Assembly (NCBI GenBank): GCA_030704615.1
Contig: CM060732.1
Coordinates: 37,739,053 to 37,803,052, forward strand
Length of the DNA stretch: 64,000 nucleotides
From: Takakia lepidozioides
Lineage: Eukaryota > Streptophyta > Takakiopsida > Takakiales > Takakiaceae
Direction of reading: 5' to 3'
In this document: positions 24,119 through 37,500 of the stretch, piece after piece
Layout of the letters: each line of letters opens with the position of its first letter
How positions within the stretch are numbered: position 1 is the stretch's first letter
The notes under the pieces: model-generated
Told to the model about the DNA's origin: nothing
What the model saw: the letters and a program-made list of their open reading frames with translations, nothing else
Database searches by the model: none
Translations under genes and position numbers: made by a program

Positions 24119-27100
24119 TCAATGCTTGTCGGTGGCTGCTGCAAAAGTCCGAGGCAATGACAGAACAAGTGCCTTTAGATCTGGCATGCGGCTCTCCAAC
24201 ACCTCCCTTTTGGTGATTACTCTGTCTGATGCACAGTCATTCTCCTGAAATCAGGACAAACAGAAGCCAGGTTATCAACCCTACATTATAACCCGCATGT
24301 TGGAAAGATCATGAGAAACAGCACTAAGACATTCTCGTTTATAGAGCATGGTGAAACAATATATAAACCGACATCTTGGAGTGACAAATGACGAAGGCAT
24401 ACTTCAGGATTGGCAGCAGCCTGCAAAGCCAGCAGCTGCACGGTGGCGGCATGGTATTCCATTAGCGTTGTGAAGGACTCCTCTGGAATAGCCCCCTGTA
24501 ACAAATCCATGCAAAATGGGAATACCACTCATGACCAGCAATAGTAGATCGCCGCAAAAGGATTAAGTATATCAGTGGGAAAGAAGGCTATCACAGCATG
24601 AGGACATCGTCTACCTTTCTGGCAGTCATAGAAACTTGTAACCCCTACCAATGCAGCAGCACACACCTTATGTAAGAACTTTTAAAGAGCAAAGAGCAGC
24701 GTTTCACCTTTAATCGAGTGACAGCTGCTGCTATTGCCCTCCCTGGGGCTTGCAAAGCCCTGTTGTGCACCTATACCAAAGTCCACCATTGACCAAAACA
24801 CCCTTAGACACAAAAACTGGAGTTCCAAAATCTATTTAGCACACTGAGCTGATGCATTGCCTGCTAATCTCAAAATTTCACAAATGACATCAAATGGTGA
24901 GACAAAGAAGAAATTTGTACCTCCACAGGAGGCCAAGATACAGAAGACTATTAAAAAAATAAGGAGTGAAGTCAAGTGTCCTTCGGGGATAATGGGATTG
25001 CAACCAGAAGACACCCATATAAGCCTACATCCTGAAGAAAAGAAAGGATAGGGCTCAAGGAACTACTAATCTAAAATTGAAGGACATCATTACTTTACCA
25101 TGAGCTACAGAATCAATCAAATCCGTTTGTTTGTAGGTGTCTCTTAGTATTTGGTGTACAATATAGAACAACAAGAAACACGAGTCAAAATGCACCACAC
25201 ATGAGCCAAAGACAAAGTGCCTAATGCAGACAAGCTTCCAGATACATTCAAGTCCTCAAGGCTCAAGCCCTCTGCCAAAGATAAAGCCTCTGAAGAGACA
25301 ATAAAGTAGTAGGTCAAAGGCACCCTTGAGGAAGGGAGACAGAGATACTTGTACCCTGTGGCTGCCCTATACATGCAAGCTTTGGCCTAAAGGGTCCTAT
25401 ACTAACCCTGCTGGAGCAAATATTATTATAGTGATAGATTGTACTCATAAGACGTTGTTTGCCATAGCCTTGTGGCCATTGATATTATAGTGATAGAGAG
25501 ATAGACTGGATACGTATGTCTGACTTGCCTGGACGAAGATGAGAGCCACTACTTTGGGCAGCAATGCCACAGGGTCAGTCGCTTCTGCAACTTGTGATGT
25601 CAAGCCCTATGGCATAATTTGAATCAACACCACATCATGAGTGAAGATGACATGAGGACATAGTTTGTGAAATGTTGCATAGTACCCACCTCCATCTCCA
25701 GAATACTGTCCAAGAGTGAGATAAAGACTTGAATGTATAATGCAGCATGCCCACGAGAAAAATTATTTGCTCTCCGACAATCTATTCCCACTTACCAATT
25801 CCAACCCCCAACAGCTAATATGGTTCAAAAAAGTGAGAATTGGACACGCACACTCAACGATCTCATTCGTCAATTTTTGCAACATGAGAGACCATGCCTC
25901 AACGTGTTGGTTGAACCGTACCTTGCCATAAGAATGTAGAAGAACCCTTTCTGCCTTCTTATCCAGCTTCTTCAGCCGCAGACCGCTGGATAGAGAACCT
26001 CAACACACATCAGCCACTTATAAAAGTTTATTAACAGACAAGCCTATGATGCTAAGCTGGTCTTTCTGGATACCATTAGTTGTGCTTGCAAGGAGCATAG
26101 TGAGGCCATATTCTCAAGTGATACGTACCTCTCCTTCACAACCATCTCCAATGCCATTTCAAACGCATCGACACTCTGCACAGCATATGACGCACATAAC
26201 TTTATGTCATACAGTTCCACAATTTCTGAAGAATCTTCCCCTTGCTCCCCAATCGTTCCGCCTCTCCCCTTGTGGTACTTGGGAATGCTACTTGGGAATC
26301 ACCATGCCCCAAAATTCCAGAGACATAGAAAACCCTGATACACAAACACCAAGCTTCCAGTTAGAGGTGCATGTAGCACTATTACCTTGCCCTCCAAGCT
26401 CTCCACAATATCTACAGCCTTGGCTGATAGCTCTGAACCTTGCAAGCTCTTGGCCTGCACAGCCAACACCACCCAGGAGGTTAAGAAACGACGAAGCTTG
26501 GTACTTCCACCTTTACAAAATCTTCAAATATGTTTCCACGTGAGCTGCCATGAGAACTTTTTCAGTACAAACCTTGGGAGTGATGAAAACATACCAAAGC
26601 AAGTCTTTGTGAGGCACTGAGCGGCTCTGAGAGAGTTAAGTCCTGCGGACCATCCAAATCTTCTCCCTCCTCGAGTCTTCTCTCCATAGCCTGTATCCCA
26701 AAGAGGACCATCATTCAGAGTACCAAATACAAACAGGCATGGGACCAAATTGATTCCAAGATGCTTTTTGCAAAGATGAATAGTCTGTCCCATGGTGGAT
26801 AGAGACAGCAAACACTCAATACATCCAGTATTAAGTGCATACCTGGGTACTAAGAAAAAGGTCTGCAATTTCAGCCCCCGTTGTGCGAAGGAGATGCCGA
26901 TGCAGAACCACCTGTAACCATAGCTTTCCAAAAATGTTAGGACTTCTTTTGTTCGTGACCAACCAACTGATCACAGCAAGGCATCCCAGCACTACAAGTA
27001 AAGCTTCCAAAATAGCCAAGACGAGCCCTATCCCTCTCTTTCCCATTCTTTAATCTTCCTTCCTTCTCTCTTGGATGTCATGAAGTCTCAGTCTTTCTAT

Positions 27101-30100
27101 CTTGTTGACCTAGTTCATTCCATGGGGCCTCAGAGCTTCCACATGGATTATAAAGCTTTCCTCTCTTCCTTTCTTTCTCACTGAAGTCTTCCACTACGAG
27201 GATCAGAAATGCTTGGCAGCTTACCTGCACGAGGTAAGCTGCCAAGCTACGAGGACAATCACTCGAGCAATAGTTTTTGTCTTTGGCTCTGGTTTTGTTT
27301 CCTCTCTCATGTTTTCTTTCAACTTTTGTCCCATAAGCTCGACGAGCTTTCCGTGGACGTTATAGAGCACCATTTCCATTTCCATTACGAGCAATGGCTT
27401 CACTTTTGCATGGTAGTGATATGCTGCAAAGTCTCAAATCCTGTTTCGAGGCAGATACCAGTGAAGTAGTGTTAGTCAAAGAGAGAGAGAGACTACACAT
27501 AGCTTCTTACCACAGTTGTTCTGTCATGGTCGAAAAGGTCCAACGCTTTTGAAAACAACTGAAAATCTGCAAAAAGCTGGCAAATTTAACAAAAGACAGT
27601 TACGTGATGGTGAGGGCAAACAAGGGCCAAATGAAGGGGAACAAAAGAACTAGACATCCTCCACAACCGTGTTCTTAGCAGGCTATTCCAAATGTCTGCT
27701 ATCTGGATCAGGCAATATTTCTGAACAATTCTCTACCTCATCAATTCTTTGCTGAAAATGCTCCACCCGACGCCGTCGCTCTTCTGCCTGAGAAGAAAAG
27801 ATCGCACGCTTTGCATCCACCCAAGCAAACATTACAGAAGGCCTCACCGAGGCTGCCAATGCCTTTGCTAGTGCCCCTTCATCCCCTTCTTCTGCAACAA
27901 CCAACTTTCAGACAGACATTGTTTGTGGAGTATAAAAATATTATCAACCACATTCTCAACATCACCGCCAGTTCTTGTCAGCTCGCACAATCAAGATACA
28001 TGCAGGCAGATGGCTTTTTATTTGCCTTATGTCCTATCATCTTAGGAGATATGGTTACTATGGCAGATTCTTTAAGTTTGAAGACCAGAAATGCTTGGCA
28101 GGATGCCTGCAGGTGTCTTAATGCAGCACTTTTCTACCCCATGTATCCAGGAGAGTCAGTATTCCCTGGAGACTATGTTATCCTGGGTGGATTGTAAAGT
28201 ACGTTCCAGTAAATGGTCTACATCCCTCTCTCTCATGTGGACATTATTAAGTTCCTTGCTTTCTTTTCCTCTTTGCAACCCCCGGTAAACGCAGTGGAGG
28301 TGAGTGATAGTAAACATATGGAACCACTTTTCTACACGCCATGCTCAAACTAAGCTCAGGGTCTACCCAGCAGGGGTTTCTGGTAAGTTCTACTCTGTCC
28401 CAGGTAGTCTATAGGGCTCCAATGGACATGATAATGATCTTTGTTTCTTTCTTTAGACATAAAACCATGTCAGAGCGTAGTTTAACTCACTCTCCACCCA
28501 CATCTTTCTCTAGACATACTTTTAACTGCATTCTCTCTTTTGTCTTGTTGTTCTACTTTGTCCCTGGACCTCAGGTCCCCATGACCATAGGTTACTCTTT
28601 TTCTCCATACAAAGTTGCATTACCTATTCCTGCATTCTCCATGTCGGGAAACCATTCCAAAATCTTGGCTGCTAAGTACTCGTGTGACAAGAGCTCATTG
28701 TCGTCAGTTGTTGTGCTCTCACCCTTGCTCAAACCACCATGCTTGGAACCCTTCGGAATGCTGGACCCAGTTTCTTCAAGAAGCACACCAATTCCCCCTT
28801 TGCCTTTTACCCCCCGTTTCCTTCCCTTTCCTCCCTTCCCACCCACAACCTCTGTCTCTACCGGTGGTGGCTTGGCCATTGCGATCCCTAGGCTTCCCTT
28901 CTTCCGTCTCCCGCTCTTGGCTTTGCCACTTTCTTCATTGTCCCCATCGGTTTCCCGGGAGGCAATTGGTGCAAGAGTAGTAGCCATGGCCTTTTCTGTT
29001 CCAGAGATCTGAACATCTGATGGTTTCCGGATGATAAAATTTGCTGAATGAGCATCTACAGCTTTCTTCTGTGACAGAGCACGGACCTGGCCTTCAAATT
29101 TCTCAAACAGATTCTGCAAACCACACAATAAATGACATTCAAGTGATTAGTGACTCTCAAACCCTTTAAACAAACAGGTCTGCTACTAAGCTAACGTAGA
29201 TGAAACAGCCGTGCCCTTCACCAAAATCCATCCTCTCTTACAGCCAATTTATTGAAATCTTGGACAAGCATTCATTAACAAAATTAGCTGACAGGAACTT
29301 TAGAAGCATCTTTTAAAATGACAGACACCCCCTGCCATGAAAGTGGATACTCACATACCCCTTACCTTGATAAACGCATTGCTCACCATACATGTCTCTG
29401 CTAATACCACTGCCACTCCTCCCTGCCGATACCAATTCAGGACTTGCCACATTAGGTCACTCCACTAAAACCCTCAGCTTTCTACAAACTAGGCCAGGGA
29501 ACCTTGGTGGACAGTGGAAACACAATACACCCAGTTGGCCTCATAACAGACTAAGTTCAGAACCCAACACTTATGGAACCAGCAACACTGGGAAAACTGC
29601 CTACATCATCCATATTAATGGCAGCATAGAACAAGTTTTGATTTCAGCAAAGCTGGTCTGATTCTTACTTTCACAGCTCTCTGGACAGAAGGGCAGAGAG
29701 CCACAAGCTTGGCTGCATCTGAGACCCCAAATGATGGTGGAACTAAAGGCAATGCATCCACCCTGCAAAAAGGAATTGACAAACAGCACCAAGGTGATGA
29801 TGTAAATGTACCTAAAAACCTTGAGAATAATGAGAATCATGCACAAGCACCATGGAAAAAGAACACCCGACTTGTGTGCCATTCCTTCAAGAAAAGCAGG
29901 TCCTCGTCACTCAAAAGACCTCCATGCTTTTATGCAGGTAGATTACCAGGTATTTCCAGCAATAGTTTCTTCTGCTGCTGCATCCAACTGACTTACAATC
30001 GAGGGATGCACAAACACTGTATCCAAGGGAATCCCGTCCTTGTATTTAGCCTGTACACCAATTCCAAGGCGAATTTTTCTCAAATACAAGAAAACCCGGA

Positions 30101-32903
30101 AACCAGAAAAGTGGGTACAGGGCATGGATTTATTATATATAAGGTATGGAACTCACCAACTCTGCTAGTAAGCAAGGGGAAGTGGAATCAGAGTTCTTCC
30201 CACCACAAGATGTGCAAATTGGATTCTGCTTGCCATTGCAAAGAGGGAGAGAGAAGCAAAGGGGGAGGGTCTAACCTGTAGGTACTGTTTGGGCTGTGGC
30301 ACAGTCAACTTGCGAACTGCATCATATGTTATGTACCCATTCTGCAGACCACTTTATTTCAGACCAAAGAAAGTTGAAAGCTATCTCTTGAGCCCATGAG
30401 CAACCATTAGAAGCTTCAGAAAATGCTCTGAAAATGCAAATATAAAAATGGCAGACGGATGAGTGACTAATGCATTTCGGCAAGCCTTGAGCATGTCACT
30501 TCTGCCAATTTTGAATATTTTTAGTTCAGGGTTTTCGGCTTCACAGACCACTTATTTACTCCTTCGATCACTTCAAAAAATGGAAAACAACAACAAACCT
30601 GTGAGAAAAATGCCTCCACACTCTCACGCTGAGCAACAGCAAACACCTGCATTTTCAACAAATGAGTGTTATGCCCAAGCGAATGTTACCTTCATGCGTA
30701 CTACATCCATATAGAAAACCCCTGGGCATAGAGGACTGACTAACCCATTACAGTTTTAGAGACAGCCTCCCTTCCTCTAACTGTGACGTCAACCCTTGTC
30801 AAAAATCAACTAGAGAAAAAGATTGTTTCCTCAACCACACTCATTCCTCCCGCATTTGATCACTAGCACAAGAGTGCTGAATACATGGAACCAACATGTG
30901 TCAGGACAGACAGCTTAAATTATAAAAGTATCTTCCTTCTTTTCATTCCTTCTCATGGTCCCAACCCTAATGAAAGCAATGAGTTGCTCACCGCTGGTGT
31001 CCAAATAGCATTTCCACCACGAAGAGAGCCCTTGACCTCCTCACTTGCAATCAACTGATTCAGCACTGTTTGAAATAGGCCCCCCTCTCCACTAGCCCCC
31101 ACAACCATCACGTCATCTCCCTCACGTAACTGCTGCTGGAGAGAGGTCCAGAGAGTGGAGAGAGGGGTGGGAACCATCAGAGCTCGCACTGCACCCCGCA
31201 CCATAGCCCGAATGCGTGCAACAAAAGCTGGTGTATACAGCTGGCCTCCTTCAAGTTTCCCATGGATCTATCCTACATCAGAACCCTGTGGTGAAAAACT
31301 GTCTCTCTGATCATTAGTAGCGTAGGGTTTGGTTTACAATGGTATAATGTTGAGCTGGGGACTGGTTTGTTGGGGCCCATGTTTCTTTGTCCCCTTCTCT
31401 CTTTGAGCTTCCTGTGCTGTCTCCCTCTCTCTCTCTCTCCGATACAATGGCCACAAGGCTACGGCAAACAACATCTTATGAGTACATTCTCTGGTACACA
31501 GAGGAAGAGGGGATTGTAATTGTCCGATGTGCGGGCAGCCTGAAGACAATATCCATTTCCTGATACATTGTCAGGGATCTTCTCACCAGAGAGTGACCGT
31601 CTTCAGGATGATCAAGACCATTGCTCTGCACCTCTGTTCGCCAACTTCCAAAATCTTGAAGCTGAGCCTAAAGCCCTGGCCCTGATGGGGTCTAATTGCT
31701 GGGCAGCTCACACACAGCAGTATCTACAGGATATCTGGAAAACCCGACCAATTGTCTCTATCAAGGTGAGTCACACTACCAGAGAGAGGCCCTCACAAAG
31801 GTAGTATCTGTTCCCTGTCGTTCCATCCAAACTGGGCGCAGGGTCCATGGCCACAAAGCTACAACAAAGAACGTGTCATGAGTACATTCTCTCTAAACCC
31901 TGGTGGAAGAGAGAGGAAGGGGAGAGTGTGATGGCCCAACGTGCAGGCAGCCCGAAGACAATATCCAAGCTCTGATACATTGTCTGGGATATTCTCACCA
32001 GAGAGTGACTCTCCTCAGGAACATCAAGAAAATTGTCCCGCACCTCTGTTCACCAACTTTGAAAATCTTGAGGCTAGCCTAAAGCCCGGGCCCTGTTGGT
32101 GTCTAATTGCTGGGCACCTCACACACAGCAAGTTAATGCTTGTGTGAAGGGCTTTCTAGAGGATATCTGGACAACAAGAACTACTTGTCTTCATCATGGT
32201 AAGTCACACTACCTGAGTGAGCCCCTCACAAAGGTAGTATCTGTTCCCTCTTAGTCCACCCAAACTGGGCACAGGGTCTATTGCCACAAGGCTACGACAA
32301 ACAACGTCTTATGAGTAAATCCTGGTGGATGCAAACCCCACAAAAGGCTACTGGAGGGCAAGTTTCCGGCGGGGTCAATGGCCGTAAGCATGGCAAGCCT
32401 ATGTTCCCAGGGAACGGCATGAGTACATTTTCTCTCTCACAAAGGAAGTTAGGTGTAGAGCGTCCCTGAACTTGTTTCCAGTCTGTCACATGGATAAGCA
32501 CTCTGTCGAACCTCCATGGTCTGAATCGCATTCCTCTTGGCAATTGTGCACGGGTGCCGATGAACATTAAGCAGATGCAGAGAGGAAAGGGAGTTTGCCA
32601 ATGCCCAATGTGAAGGCAGCTAAATCCACCTCTGTTCACCAACTTTCAAAATCTCAAGACTGAGCCTAAAGCCCTGGTCCTCTTGCGATATCACTGTTGG
32701 GCAGATCACACAGCCAGTTGATGCTTGTGTGAAGGGCTTCCTGGAGGGAATCTGGAAAGCCCCGAACAAATTGTCTATATCAACGGAAGTCCCACCACTC
32801 GAGTGAGCCCCTCATAAAGATAGTGTCTGTTCCCTTTCGTTCGGCCCAAACTGGGCACGGACCTTACGGACAAAAGGATACGGCAAACAACATCTTATGA
32901 GTA

Positions 32904-32972
<69 letters not shown>

Positions 32973-34023
32973 GAGCCTCCCTCATACTTACTTTCTCCCA
33001 CAGTTTAACAACAACGGGGAACTTGTAGATTAGGAAATATCCTACCAAAGTTCCAAGCCGGGATTCCAAAGCCCCAGTCAATAACTCAGCCCCAACACCA
33101 AAACGCCGTGCAATCTCCGCCAGAGAGAGTTGCCCCGCCTCTTGCAAGGTCTCATTAATCTCTTCAGCCACTGAATCCCAGTACCTCGAAGCCAAAATTT
33201 CCCCTTGTACTAGTGTCAGATCCGGATTGCTCTCTACAATTTGTTGTGCTTGCTTCTCACAATGAACGAGTTCCACTCCAAGGGTGGTGGCCAGGTCAAC
33301 CAAAGACAGACGGCCCACGCGCCGGACCTCATCTTCCACTTCTTGTTTCAATCGCTCCTGCATTCAACGTATTAAGCAAGATTACAATTTCCACACCATA
33401 CAAAAATTGCATAGAGCTCCAACTGATATTTCCAACCCAAGTTGTGATTATGAAAAATGGCCCACTTGTATCCCCAATCCACCCATCGTAAGAAAATGGT
33501 CTCAGATCAAGTATGCAAGAAACAAATGCAGCTGTAGAAAGGTGTAGGATTTAAACGGCATTTCCATTCCCAATCCTCTCTAGAGAGAAAAATTACGCCA
33601 GATCAAGCCGTTTGGAAGAGAGAAACTTGCAGCATTGCCTAGGTATGGGATTTTGAAACATGTATCATTCTCCCAATAATAATATTGCTCTTGCCATGCC
33701 TGGTGAGTCGAAAACCCTACGCCCCATATCGTATGAAAACCTCAAATCACAGACTGAAAGAATCCATTTTCCAAATCGGAACGTCCTGACCCAATCTGTC
33801 AAAAAAGAACGCTGAGAACGAGCAGAGAATGAACAGGCCACGAACAGACCTGGGTGATGTATTCTTTCCCAGAGACGGTGTGCAGCAGATCAGCGTCCAG
33901 GAGACCTAGCTCCTGCAGCTTACTGACGAGCTCAACTACATTGCGCTCCGACAACCGCAAACTCGCCTTAACTTCCTGTGCTTGCTCAAACAGCTTCTGC
34001 AACTCTCGGAGCTCCGCATCCAT
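24119..34023 (-). CDS. UFL1: E3 UFM1-protein ligase 1 (UFL1), 19 exons, 829 aa
   Basis: Catalyses UFM1 transfer (ufmylation), with DDRGK1/C53 partners at the ER, in ribosome quality control and ER-phagy. Exons: 34023-33850, 33357-33046, 31267-30992, 30646-30599, 30341-30276, 30050-29947, 29762-29669, 29113-28624, 27891-27737, 27576-27511, 26911-26843, 26690-26595, 26454-26386, 26175-26129, 25985-25922, 25606-25529, 24770-24708, 24495-24403, 24244-24119 (TGA). All phases agree and no internal stop occurs. Family blocks seen: LSERNVVELVSKLQELGLLD at the N-terminal winged helix; GEILASRYWDSVAEEINETL; KLEGGQLYTPAFVARIRAMV; LDTVFVHPSIVSQLDAAAEE; a low-complexity basic Gly/Lys-rich segment in exon 8; HRHLLRTTGAEIADL; ALQAPGRAIAAAVTRLK. 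Length fits the family (about 800). The intron after exon 16 starts with GC (CAG|GCAAGT). Divergent to LEO1. Confidence 0.95.
25439..25482 (-). mobile_element. 44-bp retroposed insertion with 15-bp target-site duplication
   Basis: The insert is flanked by perfect direct repeats TATTATAGTGATAGA (25,424-25,438 and 25,483-25,497). It is only the dispersed core (TTGTACTCATAAGACGTTG ... CCATTGA as written on the plus strand). It sits in UFL1 intron 16. A short body with a 15-bp duplication is what an extremely 5'-truncated target-primed retroposition event leaves. Confidence 0.75.
31448..32906 (+). repeat. Tandem copies of a retroelement C-terminal/3' segment in UFL1 intron 2
   Basis: Three degenerate units of about 430 bp. 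The first encodes CPMCGQPEDNIHFLIHC, a C-x2-C-x8-H-x4-C finger like the one near the end of LINE reverse-transcriptase proteins (zf-RVT type). Each unit then has an AWxLx...CWAAHT-type stretch, a GTCACACTACC ... CTCACAAAGGTAGTATCTG block, CCAAACTGGGC, and the dispersed core ending GAGTACATTCTC (about 31,490; 31,888; 32,318; 32,905). Frames are broken in all units. The third unit runs into a (TC)n tract. Confidence 0.6.
32907..32968. repeat. (TC)n microsatellite
   Basis: 62 bp of nearly pure TC dinucleotides directly after a repeat core copy, inside UFL1 intron 2. The adjacent Arg-Glu repeat in the antisense frame is an artefact of this tract. Confidence 0.95.
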
Positions 34024-34545
34024 GGCTCCAACTATTCAACAAACTCCCTCACTCCCTCAGTAATCTCTGTGTAGAGCAAAGCAATGCATTCTTTCCTAAG
34101 CCTTCAACCCTAGGATTGATTCGAAGCCTCAATCCCTCGCACCACTAACTTACATTCTCTCATCTCCCTCATTCCCTCATCTCTCACATTTGCATTCCCC
34201 ACGTTTGTTTCCACGCAGTCTTCACGGAGATCTAGATGCAGGCCGTGAGTTCAAATTCGTAAACTAAACAAAGCAACAAACAACAGGACTAGTCACGAGC
34301 AGGTACGTCCGACGAAGTGCGGTTTTCTCTTCGGACAATTTGCATAGCTTAAAGAAATGCGTGGTTTAGGTTTAGGGTTAGAGGACGGAGTTCTGGGAGG
34401 TGTTGGAGAGGGGCACTCTCCTCTTTACCGAGGATCCACGCTCGCAGGTGGATTGGTCGCTAGGGCATAAGAGGAGGCAGGAGGTTTGATGCGAGGAAAA
34501 CAGTGCGACAACACTAGAAGAGAGTGAAAAAGAGACAGGAAGAAA
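34024..34545. promoter_or_regulatory. Shared intergenic region of the divergent UFL1/LEO1 pair
   Basis: 522 bp between the two start codons, so both promoters and 5' UTRs lie here. A telo-box-like TTTAGGGTTA occurs at 34,371-34,380 (reverse of AAACCCTAA), a motif common in plant promoters of growth-linked genes. No clear TATA box was identified for either gene. Bidirectional control is inferred from layout only. Confidence 0.55.
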
Positions 34546-37500
34546 ATGGGGGAGGAGAAGCGACATGAGATGATGGCGACTTTGTTCGGCGCGGAGTCTG
34601 AGGACTCGGACGACGAGCCTGAGGTGGCACGCGCTGCTGCCTCATTTCAATATGTGAGTATGATTTATGTGTAGCCTGTAGAGAGAGAGATGACGCCAAC
34701 CGAAGTTAGCGTAAATAAGAGCTTCTGCTCCTTGCGGGGTACTGCAGGTTGGCTCTATGTGTAACGTGTATATTCTGTCTCGCTCTCATACACACGCATG
34801 TACGCTTTCCAGGGGTTTTGCTATTGTTAAGCTAACATAGGTTTTTTTTTTCATCTTGTCTTATAGCTACATATGGAAGTGGTTCAAAGAATTGACAAGT
34901 ATAGGACATAGAGGGAGGTAAGGAGAAGGGGCGAGGTAGTGTTCTATTCCTCCACTCTGTTGCCCTTTGTTGTCTACCGTGATTCTTCCTTGTTGCTGGT
35001 AGAGTAATTGTGTGTCATGTTCCTTTTCTTGTCAACCAAACAATTGGGTTATGGTCTCTAATTGGAAGGAGAGCTTGTGTGCCCTCCCATTAATCGGAGG
35101 GCAGGTCCATAGAAGTGAATTCAAAGGTCAGAAAGTGTGTGGACAAGCATGTCTGCATGTCTCTGCCCTTGCCTCCTCAGTGTTGCTCTCTTTATGCTTG
35201 CCAGTAGTGTTGTTTGTCAGTAAATGTGTTCTGATCTTTTTTCTTCAGTTGTACTGCCTCTCACTATCAGTGAAGACATTATCTCAACCCTGCCTTTCTC
35301 CTCTTTTCCTCTCGTCTTCTGGCTTCCAGGCTCCTTGAACTGAATCTGCCAGAGATCTCACTTATTTTCTTATGCTTTCTTTAGCAACCTTTTTCATGGA
35401 TGCCAGTCATGTGGGAGATAATTTGGAAGAATATTCTCTGCCACAACAAACAGAAATTGACTTGCTCAAACACTCACTCTAGTTGTGTGTGCATCTTTCT
35501 AACCATGTCGTGTAGTTTTAAGCTTTTTCTTTCGGTGTGAACAATAACTAAGCACAGCTTCAGGATGAAGGAGATGATGAGGAGGGAGATGGAGATGGGG
35601 AGGCGGAAGTGGAGAGCGAAGCTGAACCAGGGCGAAGTGAGGGTGAGGATCGTGCTGACAATGACAGGGCCGGAGAGGGAGAGAGTGATGCTGAAAGGGA
35701 GGTTGAAGTGAGTGCCAGCGGATCAGAGCACTCAGATCATGCTCGGGCTGTGGAGGACGGTGAGGAGGAGGATGTTCGGGGACTTAGGGAGGCAAGGTAC
35801 TGGCATCATCTTCAAACCTTTCTGCCAACAACAATCTCAGCATTGAAAGTTAACCTCACCATGGAGCAAGACTTTTACTTCGCTTGCATCTCTACATTTG
35901 TGTAGAATCCTGTAGTTACATCAGAACACAGTAGGTTCATGGGAAGGTGTGTGGAAGGGGCACACTAATTCACGAAGATGTTGAGTAGTGCAGCAAAGAA
36001 AGTTGAGCTACTACTTGAACTGGCACTGAGTGACAATGGCTGGGTAGTGCTTCCTAGTGCTTCCTAGGCATTTACCAGCCATCACTGAGCTGCACATTGC
36101 TCCATGTCTGTTGTGTGACTTCATTCTGCTGACTGAAGTTGGTGAACTTCACCCGCTTTCACCTCCACTCTTTCCATCCTCGTGAGGGCAGTGAGGGAGG
36201 GGAAGATGAGCAACAGGGGTCAAGGGAAAGAGTGGAGGTGGCAGAGGCTCGTGAGGTTTTTGGGGAATCAGATGAAGATGAGGATCAGGAACATGAGGTT
36301 CTGGAACGGCGTAGCGAAGAGAGCTTGCAGGCCAGTCCTGAGGTAACGTCCCTTCTCACGTTGAAGTTCTGTTTTGTGTTCCAGATCTGCCTCAGTGTTG
36401 GGTTTGGTCTTTTGGCAATGGTCACACGTGTTCTCTATTTGACTCCCTGACCTAGTCTACATCATGACAGAGTTTGTGCTCAAGATAGCAGTCCGTGGGA
36501 TGGGGCTTTCTCCCAAACTCTTGTAATACACCCCTTTGGTGGTAGTAGAACTATCAGGCCTCACATAAGGGCACAAGAGAGCTTCCCAACCATACAGCTT
36601 AAGGCTATGTTTGTATAGGGCCAGAGTGGCAACAGTCTCACCTGCTGATGTCCCGGCAATTGTGATACTATGGGAAGTCTCGTCTAGGAAGCAGTTGGCC
36701 TCTCTTCTTTCATGGTATGGTAAGCGTTTGGTCACAATTCTGTTTGTATCTTGTCGTGCAGACCTGGGGTCTTTAATGTAGTGTTTCGTGAAGTGAGGTG
36801 GCATTGTGTCAATGTGGAGGGCCAACTTGGGATTTTTTTGGGTCAGCAGGCTCGCTCAGAGAAGGGAAGTGAGGGAGAGGGTGTTAGGCCCGATGACATA
36901 GTAGGCAATGACGAGGATGAGGATGTGCGGTATGAGTCAGATGAGGAACAACAAGTGGAGCGTAAGCGTGAGAAGCCTACAGGACCCCCTTTGGTGCTGG
37001 AGTTGCCCTTACGTCGCCCGCCAGGCAGGCCTGATCAGGCATGCATTGCTTTTAAGAAATGCTGGGTTTGAGTATCAGTAGTGTGTTTATCTTGTTCTGA
37101 CAGAAAGGGTATAAAGAGGGTGTGTTGCTCTGTCAAGGTTGATCTAATGTGAAAGCACAAATCCTTACTGAACCTGGAAATAAAAGGCAGCTCACTGAGC
37201 TAATCAAGGACAGCCAACCAAACATTGATGGCTAGACCTCCTGTCATAAGTGACAAGGGGTTTCAGTCCAGCAGGGTATACGAGACTCATCCCAAACTGG
37301 CCATAGTGCTTGGGCAACTGCTAATGCCAGATTGTTGAATTGCATGATATACAAGCTAATTTAGACTTCAGGCTAGAAAGCACAATTTTGCTGCTATAGA
37401 CACTAATTTGGCCACAGAGGAGGTGTGGGGGTTGAATGTCTTGGGGCTGTGGCATGGGCCACTGATAACGAGGTTGAGAAGTACACTGAGGCGGCTGGGT

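Noticed and set aside
28341-29012. 223-aa open frame on the plus strand
   Set aside because: Antisense to UFL1 exon 8, which is strongly conserved in context and phase; the plus frame has no family-like blocks.
32812-33045. Arg-Glu repeat protein extension after the UFL1 exon 2 frame
   Set aside because: Reads through the intron into the (TC)n tract; the exon ends at a good donor at 33,046 and joins exon 3 in phase.
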